Source: Sipunculus nudus (lineage: Eukaryota > Annelida > Sipuncula > Golfingiida > Sipunculidae). From it: 64,000 bases of DNA. Location: the NCBI GenBank assembly GCA_026874595.1, contig CM049308.1, forward strand, positions 70,654,624-70,718,623, given 5' to 3'. Below, piece by piece: positions 1 through 12,327 of this stretch. The position numbers and the translations under genes were made by a program. Under the pieces are notes generated by a model. It was not told the DNA's origin and searched no databases. It saw only the letters and a program-made list of their open reading frames with translations. How positions within the stretch are numbered: the first letter of the stretch is position 1; every line of letters begins with the position of its first letter.

Positions 1-1590
1 GACATCAGGCTTGGATCAATTACATTTATGTACAAAGCTGTCACTGTCAGTGCAGGGGTAATTACCAAGCTTTAACCACTGCTGCCTTTGAAGTTGAGTG
101 GGCTAGCTGGGCTCTTAAGCTGGTCTATCTCCAACCTCCACCAGGGTTGGGGCCAGCAAGGAGTTTATAGGACTGGAGTCACAACTCTGTACCCAGCCTG
201 TGTTCCATGTGCCTGACGGGGCCATAACCTAGTTAATCCGGGGTGCACAAAGAGATGCCCGTTGATAACACCCGTGAATGACCAGCGACGGAGCACACGG
301 GCGATAATATGTGTCAAGCACCTGAAATGACACTGATAGTGACCACCACTACTAAACACTTACATTCACAGTCTTCCGCTCATGGGCACTCTAATGTCAG
401 CATCAGAGGATTACTATCAACCTCGTAAATGATCAGTATCAGCGAACTAAGGAAGATTTTAGCATTTATTCGGAGAAACTCAAAATTTTCTTACCAGTGA
501 TGCCTCATATATGACAGCAAAAATTGACGATGAATGGTTGCGTTCGTGCAAACGTTGCTCAACTGAGTTCCCAACACTTGCTCCTCCTGAATATATCTTG
601 TGTGCATAATTCTAATAACACAATCGGTCAGCGCCTACATATTTTTAGTCGATGTAACTCCAGGAATTTACCCTTCAGCAACTGGATTTATCCCTCTGGC
701 TGGCAATGCCTGTCCTGGTGATCGTCAGGGCACATGGGACACGTGAGCAGGGTCAATGGGGATGCAAGTGCTGTGCGTGACACCTCCACACAATGGGTGC
801 ACAGTAGGGTTGATAGGGTTATCTCATGCTAATTGCAATTAAGTGTTGGGGCTGGCCTGTCATGACAACCAGGTCCTTCAGTGGTTGTACTTGTAGCTGG
901 GTCTTTTGGTCAGTGTAGTATAAAACTAGATGTAGTCGGACAAGGGTCCTCAGACAGCCCCGCATTTCTGTTAGTGCTGGACTAGTTTACATATGGGTGA
1001 AAAATTAAGTAAAATTTTAAAAATATCACAAACAGAAACAGGTTTTTATCAATGGGCTGTTTCACAATCAGGGTACCTAAGTTTGTTTCACTGACACCCA
1101 AAATTCAGCCTCTTTATTTCAACAAATGATTACTTTTAAATCAATGTCCATATGATAGACTAATGTCAAGCTAAAAGTCAGACCTGGATGCCCAAAACTT
1201 ATTGTGTAATATTCAGGTGAAGACCACAAGGTCCAAGTTTTCTAAAATTAGTTAGGATTTGCATGAGCAGGCAAAAGGTGATAATCTGAGACTTCCTTTT
1301 GCATCATGCCACATGCTTTCATAAAAAGAAAGTTTATTTTCATAATAACACCCAAATTAACCATGTGTTATTAATTTTACATGATATAATTGCTGATATA
1401 CATGTCTAGTTATAGAAACTTTTCAATTGTTCATCGTTTCTATTGCTTTAACATGTTGTTCTAGTTGTGTGTTCTTATTTGAATTGATTGAAACATAAAC
1501 ATGAGGAAGAGAGCTGTACATTGGTGAAAATATTATGGATTTATCTCATTCAATAGTTAAGTTATCGCCAGTTGAAAACAGCACATAATT
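1..1590. other. Unassigned DNA
   Basis: No exon, repeat family or RNA gene could be supported. The first kilobase is less AT-rich than what follows. Short open frames at 165-359 and 524-721 have no recognisable protein content. The missing first exon of the PP1-beta gene was looked for here and not seen. Confidence 0.5.
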
Positions 1591-2475
1591 TTGGTACATT
1601 CTTCCGGAGAAGACATTCACTTTGACATAAATTTAAGACCTGTTTTCCTTGCATGTATATATCAGCTGCTTTAACTGTAAATATGCCATATAAGTTTCTT
1701 ACTGCTCAACATGTATACTGCACAAAATATGCATGTACTATGTGAGAATTTCTTAAAAAATATGTTGCAGAGCAGTACATTTTACACTTTAAACTGTATT
1801 CAGAATGTACTTAAAAGTATGATGAACTGTATAACAAAGCCAAAATTCATGATCCTTTTTTACATTTATTCTTGTTAATAGCTGTTATGTATGTTCAAAG
1901 TATGGATTTACCCTCAAAAACCCATCAAACTAAACACTTCTTCCGGAGAAGACACTTTATTTTGACATTCTTAAATTCTGCTTTACATGTGTTAAAGACT
2001 TTTCCTACATACAGTGCTTAGATATTAAACTGAAAACATGTCAAATATTCTTTCAGGAATAAAGAAAGGTCATTTTATATCAGGGTTATCTGAAGAAGGT
2101 GGTTATATTGTAAATATAATAGTACAGGGTGGAAGTAATGAGGTTATTTATGAAGGACTATATGGCAGGAGATATGTTGTATTAATATAGGCCTAGTTTG
2201 AATAAAGAAAATGTGCATTATCCACAAACTCACATTCTAGGAGATACACATATGTTTTAACTGACATTTTTTTCAGTAAATGTATTTTTCTGGAGAAAAC
2301 ATTCATTTTGACAATGAACTTTCATTATCTTTCTTACATCCCCTGGTTAAACTTTTAACCATAAACATGATAATTGTTTTTACTGGAATACAGAAGGGAC
2401 CCATGGGCTATGGCACTCAGCTGAATTTGGTAATTTTAACAAATGCAGAATATTCTTATTTCTATTGTTATTTTT

Positions 2476-3230
2476 TAGCTCAGCTGACTGTAAGTCATCT
2501 GAGCTATAGTCGTGGTCCATTGTCCTCCGTCCGTCCGTCCGTCTATCCGTAGATGTGGCACGTTTTGAAACCGTAAGACCTAGGAATCCAAAATTCAGCA
2601 TAATGTTAGATGTCCCCAAGATCTCCTACCAAGCCGAAAACTGGGTCTTTGCGACTTCGTTCCTTTGAGAAATTAAGGAAAAACCTCAATTTTTTATTTA
2701 AATCCTATTTTCACACTTCAGGACTGCCTAATATCAAAACCACTCATCTGTTTTTCTTCATATTTACCATAAATATTCCTCTATATAGTTCCTATGTACA
2801 AGCCAGAAATTAAGTCTGTAAAGTATAAATTCTTGAAGTTATGGGCCCAAACATAATGGACTTTGTAAAAAATCAGGAAAAATAATAACTCACTTAACAT
2901 GAAAAATTTTGAAACTAGAGTCTATTTTCTCAAGTATATAACTATGTTTAATTAAGATTCAATTGTTTACCCAAAATTAGATCTGAATTTTGTAAATTTT
3001 TTAAGTTATTAGCATAAAAAAAAAACAGTACCTTAAATTTTGCCCAACTTTGACCATGGCACGTTTTTTTCCTGTAAGCACCCTTGATTTAATTTTCACA
3101 GCATGTAAACATAAATATTTAGTTTGTCTAAATCTGAAATTTGAAAATAAAAGCTTGAAAATTAAGCTAGTTATTGATTTTTTTTTCTGCAGCCACTTGC
3201 TTTGATTACAGATGCAGGGTCCCACTCCAG
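2476..3230 (+). mobile_element. HINE-like element family A1, 5' part
   Basis: Begins with the family A hairpin (AGCTCAG ... CTGAGCT), then TATAG and a GTCCGTCC-rich run. It runs colinear with the copies at 39111-41332 and 53268-57765 to about 3190. The 3' half is missing. No coding capacity. Confidence 0.75.
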
Positions 3231-3341
3231 GTCACTGGAAGTCAGCTATGCCAGGGTTTCTGATTTGTTACAGTCACTGGGGGGAGATCCCCTGCTGTGA
3301 CAGGTGTCCAGTTATTCTCATATCACCACCCCAATCATCAC

Positions 3342-3342
<1 letters not shown>

Positions 3343-3376
<34 letters not shown>
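3343..3376. repeat. 34-base poly-C tract
   Basis: An uninterrupted C run on the + strand (G on the other). It lies between two inverted family A copies (2476-3230 and 3450-3615). Its length could be an assembly estimate. Confidence 0.9.
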
Positions 3377-3377
<1 letters not shown>

Positions 3378-3449
3378 CAAACATAGGATATATACCGAGC
3401 AATAACTTTGCCAAATATCAACGAATCAGCATCACCTTTTTTCTTTAGT

Positions 3450-3615
3450 TTTTAATGCAATGAAGTTGCAATGACCCAATTTTGGGTTAGGTAGGCGAAC
3501 TTAGAGACATCTAACTGTGGGTCAAATTTTGGATTTGTAGGTCCCAACTGTTTCAAAACTTGCCCTGTTAACAGACAAATGGGGGACAAAGGACAGTCAC
3601 TATAGCTAAAATGAC
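3450..3615 (-). mobile_element. HINE-like family A1, degenerate inverted 5' fragment
   Basis: The reverse complement reads CTATAGTGACTG, then a cleaned-out version of the family A start up to GTTAGATGTC. The hairpin is decayed. With the copy at 2476 it forms a loose inverted pair, both 5' ends pointing outward. Confidence 0.6.
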
Positions 3616-4977
3616 GAATATTGAGATTCACTAAAAAATAAAAGGTCAACTGGAGACCTGTAAATTGAAGGGGAAAAAATAGATAAATTGCATATTTAAC
3701 AAATAAATGGAAAGAATTATTAAGAATCATGTATTTCAGGCTACTTCCTCACCATGTCAAATAAACATGTCTTCTCCAAAAAATTTCACTGGAGCACTGT
3801 TCAGTAGACTCAGTTAAGCATAGCATTTTTATTAGCTTTTGATATTATCATATTTGGGCTTAATAAAGTTAATGTCTTTATTCTGGCACATTTTACCCTT
3901 AGTTTTACCATGATAGGTGGTGCATTTCCCTTTTTTCCCAAATATGAAGGAAAACTGGCAATGGAAGATATATCTTTTCTCATGAAAGTTGCTAAATAAC
4001 CATGGAGTACTACATAATTAACTGATACAGAGTTCTCTTAATGTAATGAAGTGATAAACTTCAGTAAAAATTGTAAACACTTTTTATGTTATACAATTTC
4101 AGGAGTGAGAGGTTTATTTCCGGAGAGGACATTTTACCATGGAATTTGTTTTATTAGTGTCAGTCTGGTATTAAAAAGAGCTATCCAAATTTTAAACATA
4201 TCTGATAAATCTGGATGATGATATAAATATCTGAGTAAAAGATTCTTGGTACCAAGCTGCCGTCAGCTATGAGGCTACAGATAACACCCATTTCCGGAGA
4301 AGACATGAGTTTGACGGACAAGTGTACATGCTTTAAATGATGGAATGTCACGTTTAACTTACAGCCAATACTTAACTAAGGGTAACTGGGTTGGCATGAC
4401 AATATTTATATCTTCATAATAAGAGTAACCTTTTCTTAAAGTATTTCATATGTGCTGTTTGATACTCTTCTAAAGAATACATTTCCGGAGAAGACAATTT
4501 TTGACGGACAGTTAAGGCTATTGGAATGAGCTATAGGAAATTCATCCATCGATCAGTAGTCCTAAATTTTTGTCACCATCAGACAGTAATGTTTCTGTAG
4601 TGATATAAACACCATTCCCCAGGCCATTTTTCAGTCCCAAATTTTAACTGTGATTGATTGAATTAAGCATTTTACCAAATGAAACATGCCCTTGTCAAAA
4701 ATATGGACATTAAACAGTTGTGCAGAAAATATTTTTACTTCTCCACAATAGAAATTTTTGCTACAGGTCTTCCATCTCTACTACTTCAAATCCACATACA
4801 TTACACTCAGTATGATTCCATTTTGATGCTACAGGATAGCTTATTATCCCCAACATCAGTTTGGTACCCTGATTGTGAAACAGCCCCAATATGCGTGAGG
4901 GAAAAAATTGTGCTGGATCAAATGATATTAAAGAAGATATGTCTGAAATAATGTGTGCAATTGAAAATCACCGAATG

Positions 4978-5920
4978 TAGTCTGTTAGCCATATTTGATT
5001 TTGAGCAAGTCTGTAATTCAATAGGTCTGGAGCCCTCATAGAGACCAATGATCCCTGTGAAATTGGTAAAGCTGCAGTAGGTAGTTGCTGAGTTATCCCA
5101 TGCGAAAGAAAATAAGCGATCGGGCTGTGGCAGCCATATACGAATTCCAACAGGTCTGTAATTCAATTGGTCTGGAGCCCTCATTGGTACCAATCATCCC
5201 TGAGAACTGAGGAAAGCTGCAGAAGGTTGTTGTAGAGTTATCACACACGAAAGAAAATGAGCGATTGGGCTGTGGCAGCCATATTGGAATTCTGAAAGGT
5301 CTGTAATTCAGTAGGTCTGGAGCCCTCATAGGTACCAATCATCCCTGTGAATTTGGGAAAGCTGCAGTATGTTGTTGTTGAATTATTGTTGTTGTTGAGT
5401 TATTGCGTGCGAAAGAAAATCAGCCATCAGGCTGTGGCGGCCATACTGGAATTCTGACAGGTCTGAATTTCAAAGGGTCTGGAGCCCTTATAGGTACCAA
5501 CCATCCCTGTGAATTTGAGAAAGCTGCAGTATGTTGTTGTTGAGTTATCGCGTGATAAGAAAATAAGCGATCGGGCTGTAGCAGCCATATTGGAATTCCG
5601 ACAAGTCTGTAATTCGATAGATCTGGAGCTGTCATGGGTACCAATCATCCATGTGAATTTGGGAAAGTAAGATATGTTGTTGTTGAGTTACTGCATGCAA
5701 AAGAAAATCAGCAATTGGGCTGTGGCGGCCATATTGGAAATCCGACATGTCTGTAATTTGATGGGTCTGTAGCCCTCATAGGTACCAATCATCCCTGTAA
5801 ATTTGGGATAGCTGCAGTATGTTGTTGTTGACTTATAGCGCGTGAAAGAGTGTGTCACTGACGGAAGGACGGATTGACACGGTGATCACTATAGGGCACC
5901 GCTTGTCAAGCGGGGCCCTA
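4978..5920 (-). mobile_element. HINE-like element family C: 145-bp tandem core with terminal hairpin
   Basis: The landmark GGTCTGGAGCCCTCAT recurs at 5024, 5169, 5314, 5476, 5620 (altered) and 5764 (altered), intervals 145, 145, 162, 144, 144. The right end (5' end on the - strand) is a hairpin at 5892-5920 with a 12-bp stem containing one mismatch. Next to it on the - strand are ATAG, GTGATCAC and TCCGTCCTTCCGTC. The 3' end is not recognisable, so it is probably truncated. Confidence 0.75.
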
Positions 5921-6088
5921 ATTTAACCTTGTCATCCCAGTTTATTATTACTAATTAAGTGTCCTGGATATGTCTGCTTCTGACAGGGTTGTGCTATTAG
6001 TATTACAAATGTCTGTGTAGGCAAATGATGTGTAAGCTTAGATGACTGTCAGTCAGCTGGGATATGTAGATCACCCTTTGTCAGTATG

Positions 6089-7223
6089 CAGGGTTGGGCG
6101 GGTAATACCCGGGCGGGCAATAAGCCTTAAAACCCACATGAAGGTTTAATGGGCAATATGATTTGGGCTTTTCTAGAAGCATTCTTTCAATCTCAGAATC
6201 GCTGCATAAAATGAAAATAATCAAATGAAGAGGAAAAACTACATTATTTGTCCATGAAATAAGTTTAATACCAATAGATGAGCAACATCACAGATATTAA
6301 TGAAGAAGCACACAAGCAAGAAATTGTGTCATGCACCAATGCTATTATGATACATCGTGCATTATGTACAAACTGTTTTATACAAACTGCTACCAGTCCT
6401 GTTCAGACGATAGCAGGTCACAAGCTTTGCAGCACGTTGTACTCCAAGTCAATTGCAAATCTTGTTTTGTATGTAGCCAAAGTTAGAGAATACACGTTCT
6501 ACAGCAGCAGAACTGGCTGGCATAGAGAAGATTGGATGCGTATGACACTAGCTCTGGTGATGTCTTGTAGCACATTGCAAGAGACTTCCACCATACGACT
6601 GGTGCATTTGTAGGGGCAGCTTTCTCCATTGCAGAAGGCAAAGGACCTGTCATAAATGACAGAAGAGATGGAATAAGGTCATCATTGTGCCTCATCAACT
6701 CTTTCTGCCCAGTGGATGCCATTGCTGCTGCACCGAAGTGAGGTGTCACTGTGGCTTCACCTGTGTGGTATCCTATACATGTACTGCCAATCAGTTGACA
6801 CTTGGCAGCCAGTATAAAGCATCTTGTGTCAACCAGTTAGCCAGTTTGTGTACACACCCAATAAGTAATCCATCCACTTTCAATCTTTCATTGATACAAA
6901 GGAACTGATTTCAAAATCATTAAATAATACAAAAGATAGATTCAGATAGAAATATGATTGAAATAATGGGAGATACAAAGTAAGGTGGGTTTATACTCCG
7001 TCGTAAAGACTCCTGATTTTGAAATTATCATTATAACTGCTATATGTCACCAATATCAGTTATATATTATATATATTTATATAGTTATATATATTTAAAA
7101 GCAAAGAAGCAATTTTATCACAGTATTTTCCAAGCTGGTACAAGAAATTTTGAGTTCAGTCAGTTGCCATTTGAGACTATATAGCCCGTAAAACCCATTT
7201 AACTTTGGTTTTGCCCAACCCAG
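6089..7223 (-). mobile_element. hAT transposon copy with 8-bp target duplication
   Basis: Left end CAGGGTTGGGC at 6089; right end GCCCAACCCAG to 7223, an 11-bp terminal inverted repeat with one mismatch. The 8-bp sequence TCAGTATG flanks it on both sides (6081-6088 and 7224-7231). Terminal sequence and 8-bp duplication are characteristic of hAT elements. At 1.13 kb it is shorter than an autonomous copy. Inside, on the - strand, is a transposase remnant (see separate entry). Confidence 0.9.
6395..6749 (-). pseudogene. Broken hAT transposase, C-terminal dimerisation region
   Basis: Reading the - strand from about 6749, one frame gives a segment with PVVWWKSLA and LVSYASNLLY, the WWK motif of the hAT C-terminal dimerisation domain. 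The next part, SSAAVERVFSNFGYIQNKI, lies in the +1 frame, so a frameshift separates them. It continues as LGVQRAAKLVTCYR after an in-frame stop. Catalytic parts upstream are not present. Non-functional. Confidence 0.8.
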
Positions 7224-7364
7224 TCAGTATGTGTTTCTGTTGAACCAGCATCTCATTTTAATGGATTGAGCTGCATGGTTTTTCAATTTTTGTCCTCCTT
7301 CTCAACTCGGTACTGTTGTATACTTTGCATATATACCAAACATAAAAATACCAAAATTGTTATT

Positions 7365-7455
7365 GTATCCGCCAAAACAGAGTTTTGTGGACACTGTATT
7401 TGCACAGATTCCGCCTTGTTTGTTTTTTGGAGAGCTCCTCTGAGACTCTGAGACT
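7365..7455 (+). mobile_element. HINE-like family B, solitary 5' end
   Basis: Starts with GTATCCGCCAAAAC and the complementary GTTTTGTGGACAC, a weakened form of the family B hairpin. It then follows the first 90 bases of the copy at 12328. Nothing of the core follows. Confidence 0.6.
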
Positions 7456-7524
7456 GGGATGTATTTATGAACTAATACTTTAGAGGTGCCATGGAAATGA
7501 ATAACAGTCCCATATATTTAGAAA

Positions 7525-8663
7525 CTAGAATACGGGTAATCGACAGGCATCTACGTGTATCTGCCGAAATCAGAGTGGGACGGGTGAAGTGAGGCATGGA
7601 TTGAGTGGCAAAGGGAAATAGTGAGGTGTGTTGCATATTAGCATGGATGTCTGCAGCCGAAAAATATGCGCCATATACCAAAAAATCCAGAAAGCTGTCC
7701 AAGTTGTATACATATGCAAAAATTTAGTCAAACCACTACTTTAACTTGTATATGAATGATTTTATCCCACAGCAGACAAACAGAAGGACACTGTGCAAAA
7801 ATGGTGGCAGGTGGCCCCTCCAGTTTTGTGTATAATAAAGAGCTATTTGAGATCTATACACATGCAAATTTTGGCCCAAACGGTTCTCGAGATATGAACT
7901 TAGAGTCTGCAGGGTAAACTAGAATGTAGGTGGCGCCACCTGTCTTAAAAAAAGCTGTCCAGGATGTATAAAACTGCAAAATTTTAGGCAGATATGTCAA
8001 ACCACTGCTGAGATATGAGTGATATTATCCCACGGCAGATGAACAGATGGACGCTGTGCAAAAATGGTTGCAGGTGGCGCCAACTGTTTTGCGTATGATA
8101 AAGAGCTATGTGAGATCTATACACATGCATAATTTTGGCCCAATCGGTCAAACAATTCCCGAGATATGAGCTTGGATGTCTGCAGCATGAACATGAATGT
8201 AAGTGACGCCACCTGTCATAAAATCAAGAAAGCTGTCCAGGATGTATAAACCTGCAAAATTTTAGGCAGTTATGTCAAACCACTACAGAGATATGAGTGA
8301 TTTTATCCAACAGCAGACAAACAGACATACGCTGTGCAAAAATGGTTGCAGGTGGCGCCACCATTTTTTGTGTATGTTATAAAGCTATCCAAGGGCTACA
8401 TTTGTACAATTTTTTTTTCCTGATCGGTCAAAGGGTTCCCAAGATATGTGGGTTTATGTATGGAAACAGACGCACAAATGGACGCTTGGCAGAGAGGAAC
8501 GGTCAGGTCAATGCAAATTGGTTAGGCACCAGTTCAAATGTGACCGGATAATTGGTGTAAGTTTCAGAAAAATCAGTCCAGAGGAGTTCTCCAGAAAAGA
8601 ACCAGGCGGCAGCGTTACCTGGTCAAAAACAGAGTATCTGCAAAACTTCGTTTTGGCGGATAC
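7525..8663 (-). mobile_element. HINE-like family B, complete-looking inverted copy
   Basis: The 5' hairpin is at 8634-8663 and the 3' terminus, reading TATTCTAG on the - strand, at 7525. Just inside are the 3' hairpin and a GGCAGATAC-type copy of the 5' inverted repeat. The core has roughly 280-bp tandem units with the palindrome GGTGGCGCCACC. Open frames inside arise from the repeat units. Confidence 0.8.
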
Positions 8664-9177
8664 AAATATTAACCAGTATAATTTCTCACCTAATTTCGGT
8701 TCCAATCAAGATTCATACATGTTTAAATTTAATGAGGTCAAAGGTCACTAGACTTGGTGGCGCTGTGTTGACTTAGCAAAAAGGTATGGATTTTCCTGAA
8801 AACTCGTTACAAATATTTACCAAAAGAGTTTCTCATCTGAATTGAATAATAATTGGTAATAACCACACATATTTAATGTGATCAGAGGTTACAAAACATA
8901 TGACAGGTGTATTATGCACTCTTGTTTAATGATTTATTAAAACCACTGTTTTTGTTAAAAAAAATTGTGTTTTTTAGAAAATAATTTAGTAACTGGGTTA
9001 ATAACATTCTGAAGGCAAGGAGAAAATTTCAAATATATATACATGTGTCCATCGTAATACTTTCATTTACATCTTGTGATGTATGATTTAAACTGTAATT
9101 CATGGCACACTGTTACTGTTTTTGCCATGCCTTAAAAGGGAAGTATTTTGACAGGTATCGTTTTATAAATTATGCAA
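8664..9177. other. Unassigned DNA between repeats
   Basis: AT-rich, nothing recognised. Confidence 0.4.
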
Positions 9178-9495
9178 ACTAGCAATTACCCGTGCTACGC
9201 ACGGTTTTGGGCGAGCATTTAGTTCTGATCTCAAACAGTCTGTCATAGTTGCATGTCTTGGATGTACAATGTTACTGTCTCTTTGAATCCGACATTTGGT
9301 ATAAGTGTTCTATCTCTGAGTTATTCTTGTGTCGGAGTCTGAATGACCTGGACGAATACATTCTTGTCCGAATGGTGGAATGTCTTCGGCAAAACCTGGA
9401 GCATATGTATGCCAAAAATCACGGCAAACCGTAGTGTCAAAGGGGGCAATTAAAATTCACATAAATTGCGTTACGCTATTATTATATAGATTAAT
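9178..9495 (+). mobile_element. Short interspersed repeat, CCGTGC-TAC-GCACGG type
   Basis: Opens with CTAGCAATTACCCG and a 6-bp hairpin (9190-9204). It closes with ATCACGGCAA ... TTACGCTATT and a TATAGAT tail. About 110 bp of the closing part recurs at 16150-16267. It looks like a non-autonomous element; class not determined. Confidence 0.6.
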
Positions 9496-10249
9496 TATAT
9501 GCATGGTATTATGCATAAAACTCTAATTGAAGCTGAGAGGATGACCGGAGAATTTTCGAAGAAGTTGTGTTAAATGAAATGAAGTAATATGTTAAATAAG
9601 ATCATTTTTATATGAAAATATATATTATGCTGAACATTGCCATTTAAAGTTGCCCTCCGAGCCCGTGAATCCGCCAGTAAAGGAACCTGTTATCTTGCAT
9701 GGTAGTACATACAGTGCTGAGACGTGATCTCGATAATTGCATTCCGGTTATAACGCACAAAAACTGAGCATTAACATGGTCGGGCAATCCCGCTGCGCAA
9801 AAGTTCGTGGTAGCATTATATTATGTGGTACATTTTATGGCTGTATATATTTTTAAATATCATGCACTCCTTTCTGTTTGAAAGCTGAGCCAATGTTTTC
9901 CAGTGAGACAGTCACTGCGTTCAGGCAGTGTGTTAAACCCGGATCCCACTCCGGATCCCGGACCCCTAGAAAAATTTGTAATTCTTAAACTCTCATGGTA
10001 ATTTGTCCAGATATTTTAGCATAATCTTATCTAAAGACATATTTTATACCATGTTTGGTTAAAACATAAAAAAATGGTCTGTTTTGCAACAAAATTTGAT
10101 AAAAAAAACACGGACCCTGGCGCAGGGACCTCACGGATCACACGGACCCGTTTTCTCGTTGTCTTACCATTTCTTTAGTACATGTATTTCACATCACGTT
10201 TAGCCATAACACCCTTGTAATTTATTATTGTGTTTGTATCTGTATTTTT
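9496..10249. other. Unassigned DNA with a GGATCC-rich repeat fragment
   Basis: Around 9920-9970 the reverse complement (GGATCCGGGTTTAACACACT) resembles 15770-15805. A second run near 10110-10150 is rich in CACGGACC. Otherwise nothing recognised. Confidence 0.4.
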
Positions 10250-12327
10250 AGCTCAGCTGACTGAAAGTCATCTGAGCTATAGCGATCACTCTTTGTCCGT
10301 CGTCCGTCTGTCCGTCTGTCTGTCTGTCCGTCTGTCCGTCTGTCCGTCCGTTAACCAGGCACAAATCGTAACCGCTGGACCTAGAACCTTGTAACTTGGG
10401 ATTCTGAGAGGTCCTTAAAAAATCTCCTTGGAAACCAGAAATTATGTCTCTGTTACCCATATCCTTCGAGCTATGTGGCCCCAAAGTACCCCCCAGAAAA
10501 GTCAAAAATTTCATACAAAAACTTCAATATCTCATTAACTACTTGACTGATGGTCATGATTTTTGGCATACATATTGATCATGAGATGTTACATCACTTC
10601 CTGCAGACTGGTGGCACCACCTGTATTTTTCGATTTTTTACGAATTTTTTTCTCTATTTTTGAGACCTTTAAAAATGTGAACATCTGTTAACAAGGCACA
10701 AATCATAAAGACTGGACTTAGAATCTTAATTCTTGACACACTGAGAGGTCCATGAAAAATCTCCTTGGAAACCAGAAATTAGGTCTCTGTTACCCATATC
10801 CTTTGAGCTATGGGGCCCCAGAGTACCCCCCAGAATAGTAAAAAATTTCATACAAAAACTTCAATATCTCAATAACTACATCACTGATGGTCTTCATTTT
10901 TGGCATACATATTGATCATGAGATGTTCGATCAGTTCCTGCAGACTGGTGGCGCCACCTGTACTGTTTGATTTTTTACGATTTTTTCCTCTATTTTTGAG
11001 ACCTTTGAGGATGCTGTCATCTGTTAGCGTGGCACAAATCGTAACGACTGGACCTAGAATCTTCATTTTCGACACACTGAGAGACCTATGAAAAGTCTCC
11101 ATGGAAACCAGAAATTAGGTCTCTGTTACCCATATCCTTCGAGCTATGGGGCCCAAAATTACCCCCCCAGAATAGTCAAAAATTTCATACAAAAACTTCA
11201 ATATCTCATTAACTACATCACTGATGGTCATGATTTTCAACATACATATTGATCATGAGATGTTTCATCAGTTTCTGCAGACTGGTGGCGCCACCTGTAT
11301 TTTTCAATGTTCACGAATTGTTTTCTCCATTTTTGAGACCTTTAAGGATGTAGTTATCTGTCAACAGGGTACAAATCGTAACGACTGGACCTAGAATCTT
11401 CGTTCTTGACACACAGGGAGACCCATGATAAGTCTCCATGGAAACCTGAAATTTGGTCTCTGTTATCCATATCCTTTGAGCTATGGCACTCCAAAGTACA
11501 GCTCAGAATAATGGAAAATTTGATACAAAAGCTAAAGTATCTGAACAACTAATGCAAAGATAACCATAATTGTTTGCATGGATATTGATCATGGAGTGTT
11601 TCATAAGTTTCTGAAGACTGGTGGCACCACCTGTATTTGTTCGGTTTTCTTTACGAAATTTTTCTGTATTTTTGAGACCTTTAAAGATATGAACATCTGT
11701 TAACAGGGCACAAATCATAAAAACTGGACCAAGAATCTTCATTCTTGACACACAGGGAGACCCATGAAAAGTCTCCATGGAAACTTGAAATTAGGTCTCT
11801 GTTACCCATATTCTTTAAGCTGTATGGGTCCAAAATACCCCCCCCCCCCCAGAATAATGGAAAATATGATACAAAAACTGCAGTATTTCAATAACTACAA
11901 CACTGATGGTCATGATTTTCGGCATACATATTGATCATGAGCTGTTCCATCAGTTTCTGCAGACTGGGTGTGCCACCTCTATTTTTTTTTCAAATTTTTA
12001 CGAATTTTTTTCTTTTTTTTGAGACCTTTAAAGATGTGGTTATCTGTCAACAGGGTACAAATCGCAACAACTGGACCTAGAATCTTCATTCTTGTCATGC
12101 AAGGAGGCCCATGAAAGGTGCCTGTGGAAACTTGAAATTAGGTCTCTGTTACCCATATCCTTCAAGCTATAGGACTCCGAAGTATCCCTCAGAATAATGG
12201 ACAATTTGATACAAAAACTGAAGTATCTGAACAACTAATGCAGAGATCACCATGATTTTTTGCATGGATATTGACCATTAAGTGTTTTTATTAGTTTCTG
12301 CAGACTGGTGGAGCCACCTGTATTTTT

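Larger units (their letters stand above)
1612..4496. repeat. Spaced array of the 14-mer TTCCGGAGAAGACA
   Basis: Copies: 1612-1625, 1941-1954, 2288-2301 (two changes), 3768-3781 (- strand, one or two changes), 4118-4131 (one change), 4292-4305, 4483-4496. Most are followed after a few bases by TTTGAC. The DNA between copies is not alike. Intervals are about 174, 191 and 330-350, the latter also when the 2476-3620 insertion is subtracted. No other copies were seen in the window. Confidence 0.8.

Noticed and set aside
3212-3448. Open frame with a poly-proline stretch
   Set aside because: The prolines are the 34-base C tract; no other coding sign.
1612-4496. The 14-mers as exons, since one frame reads SGED in most copies
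   Set aside because: Several copies hit a stop within a few codons, one is inverted, and donor sites are missing after them.
10250-10280. TAGCTCAGCTGA resembles a tRNA A box, hinting at a tRNA-derived SINE
   Set aside because: No B box follows, and the sequence is better explained as one arm of the terminal hairpin.
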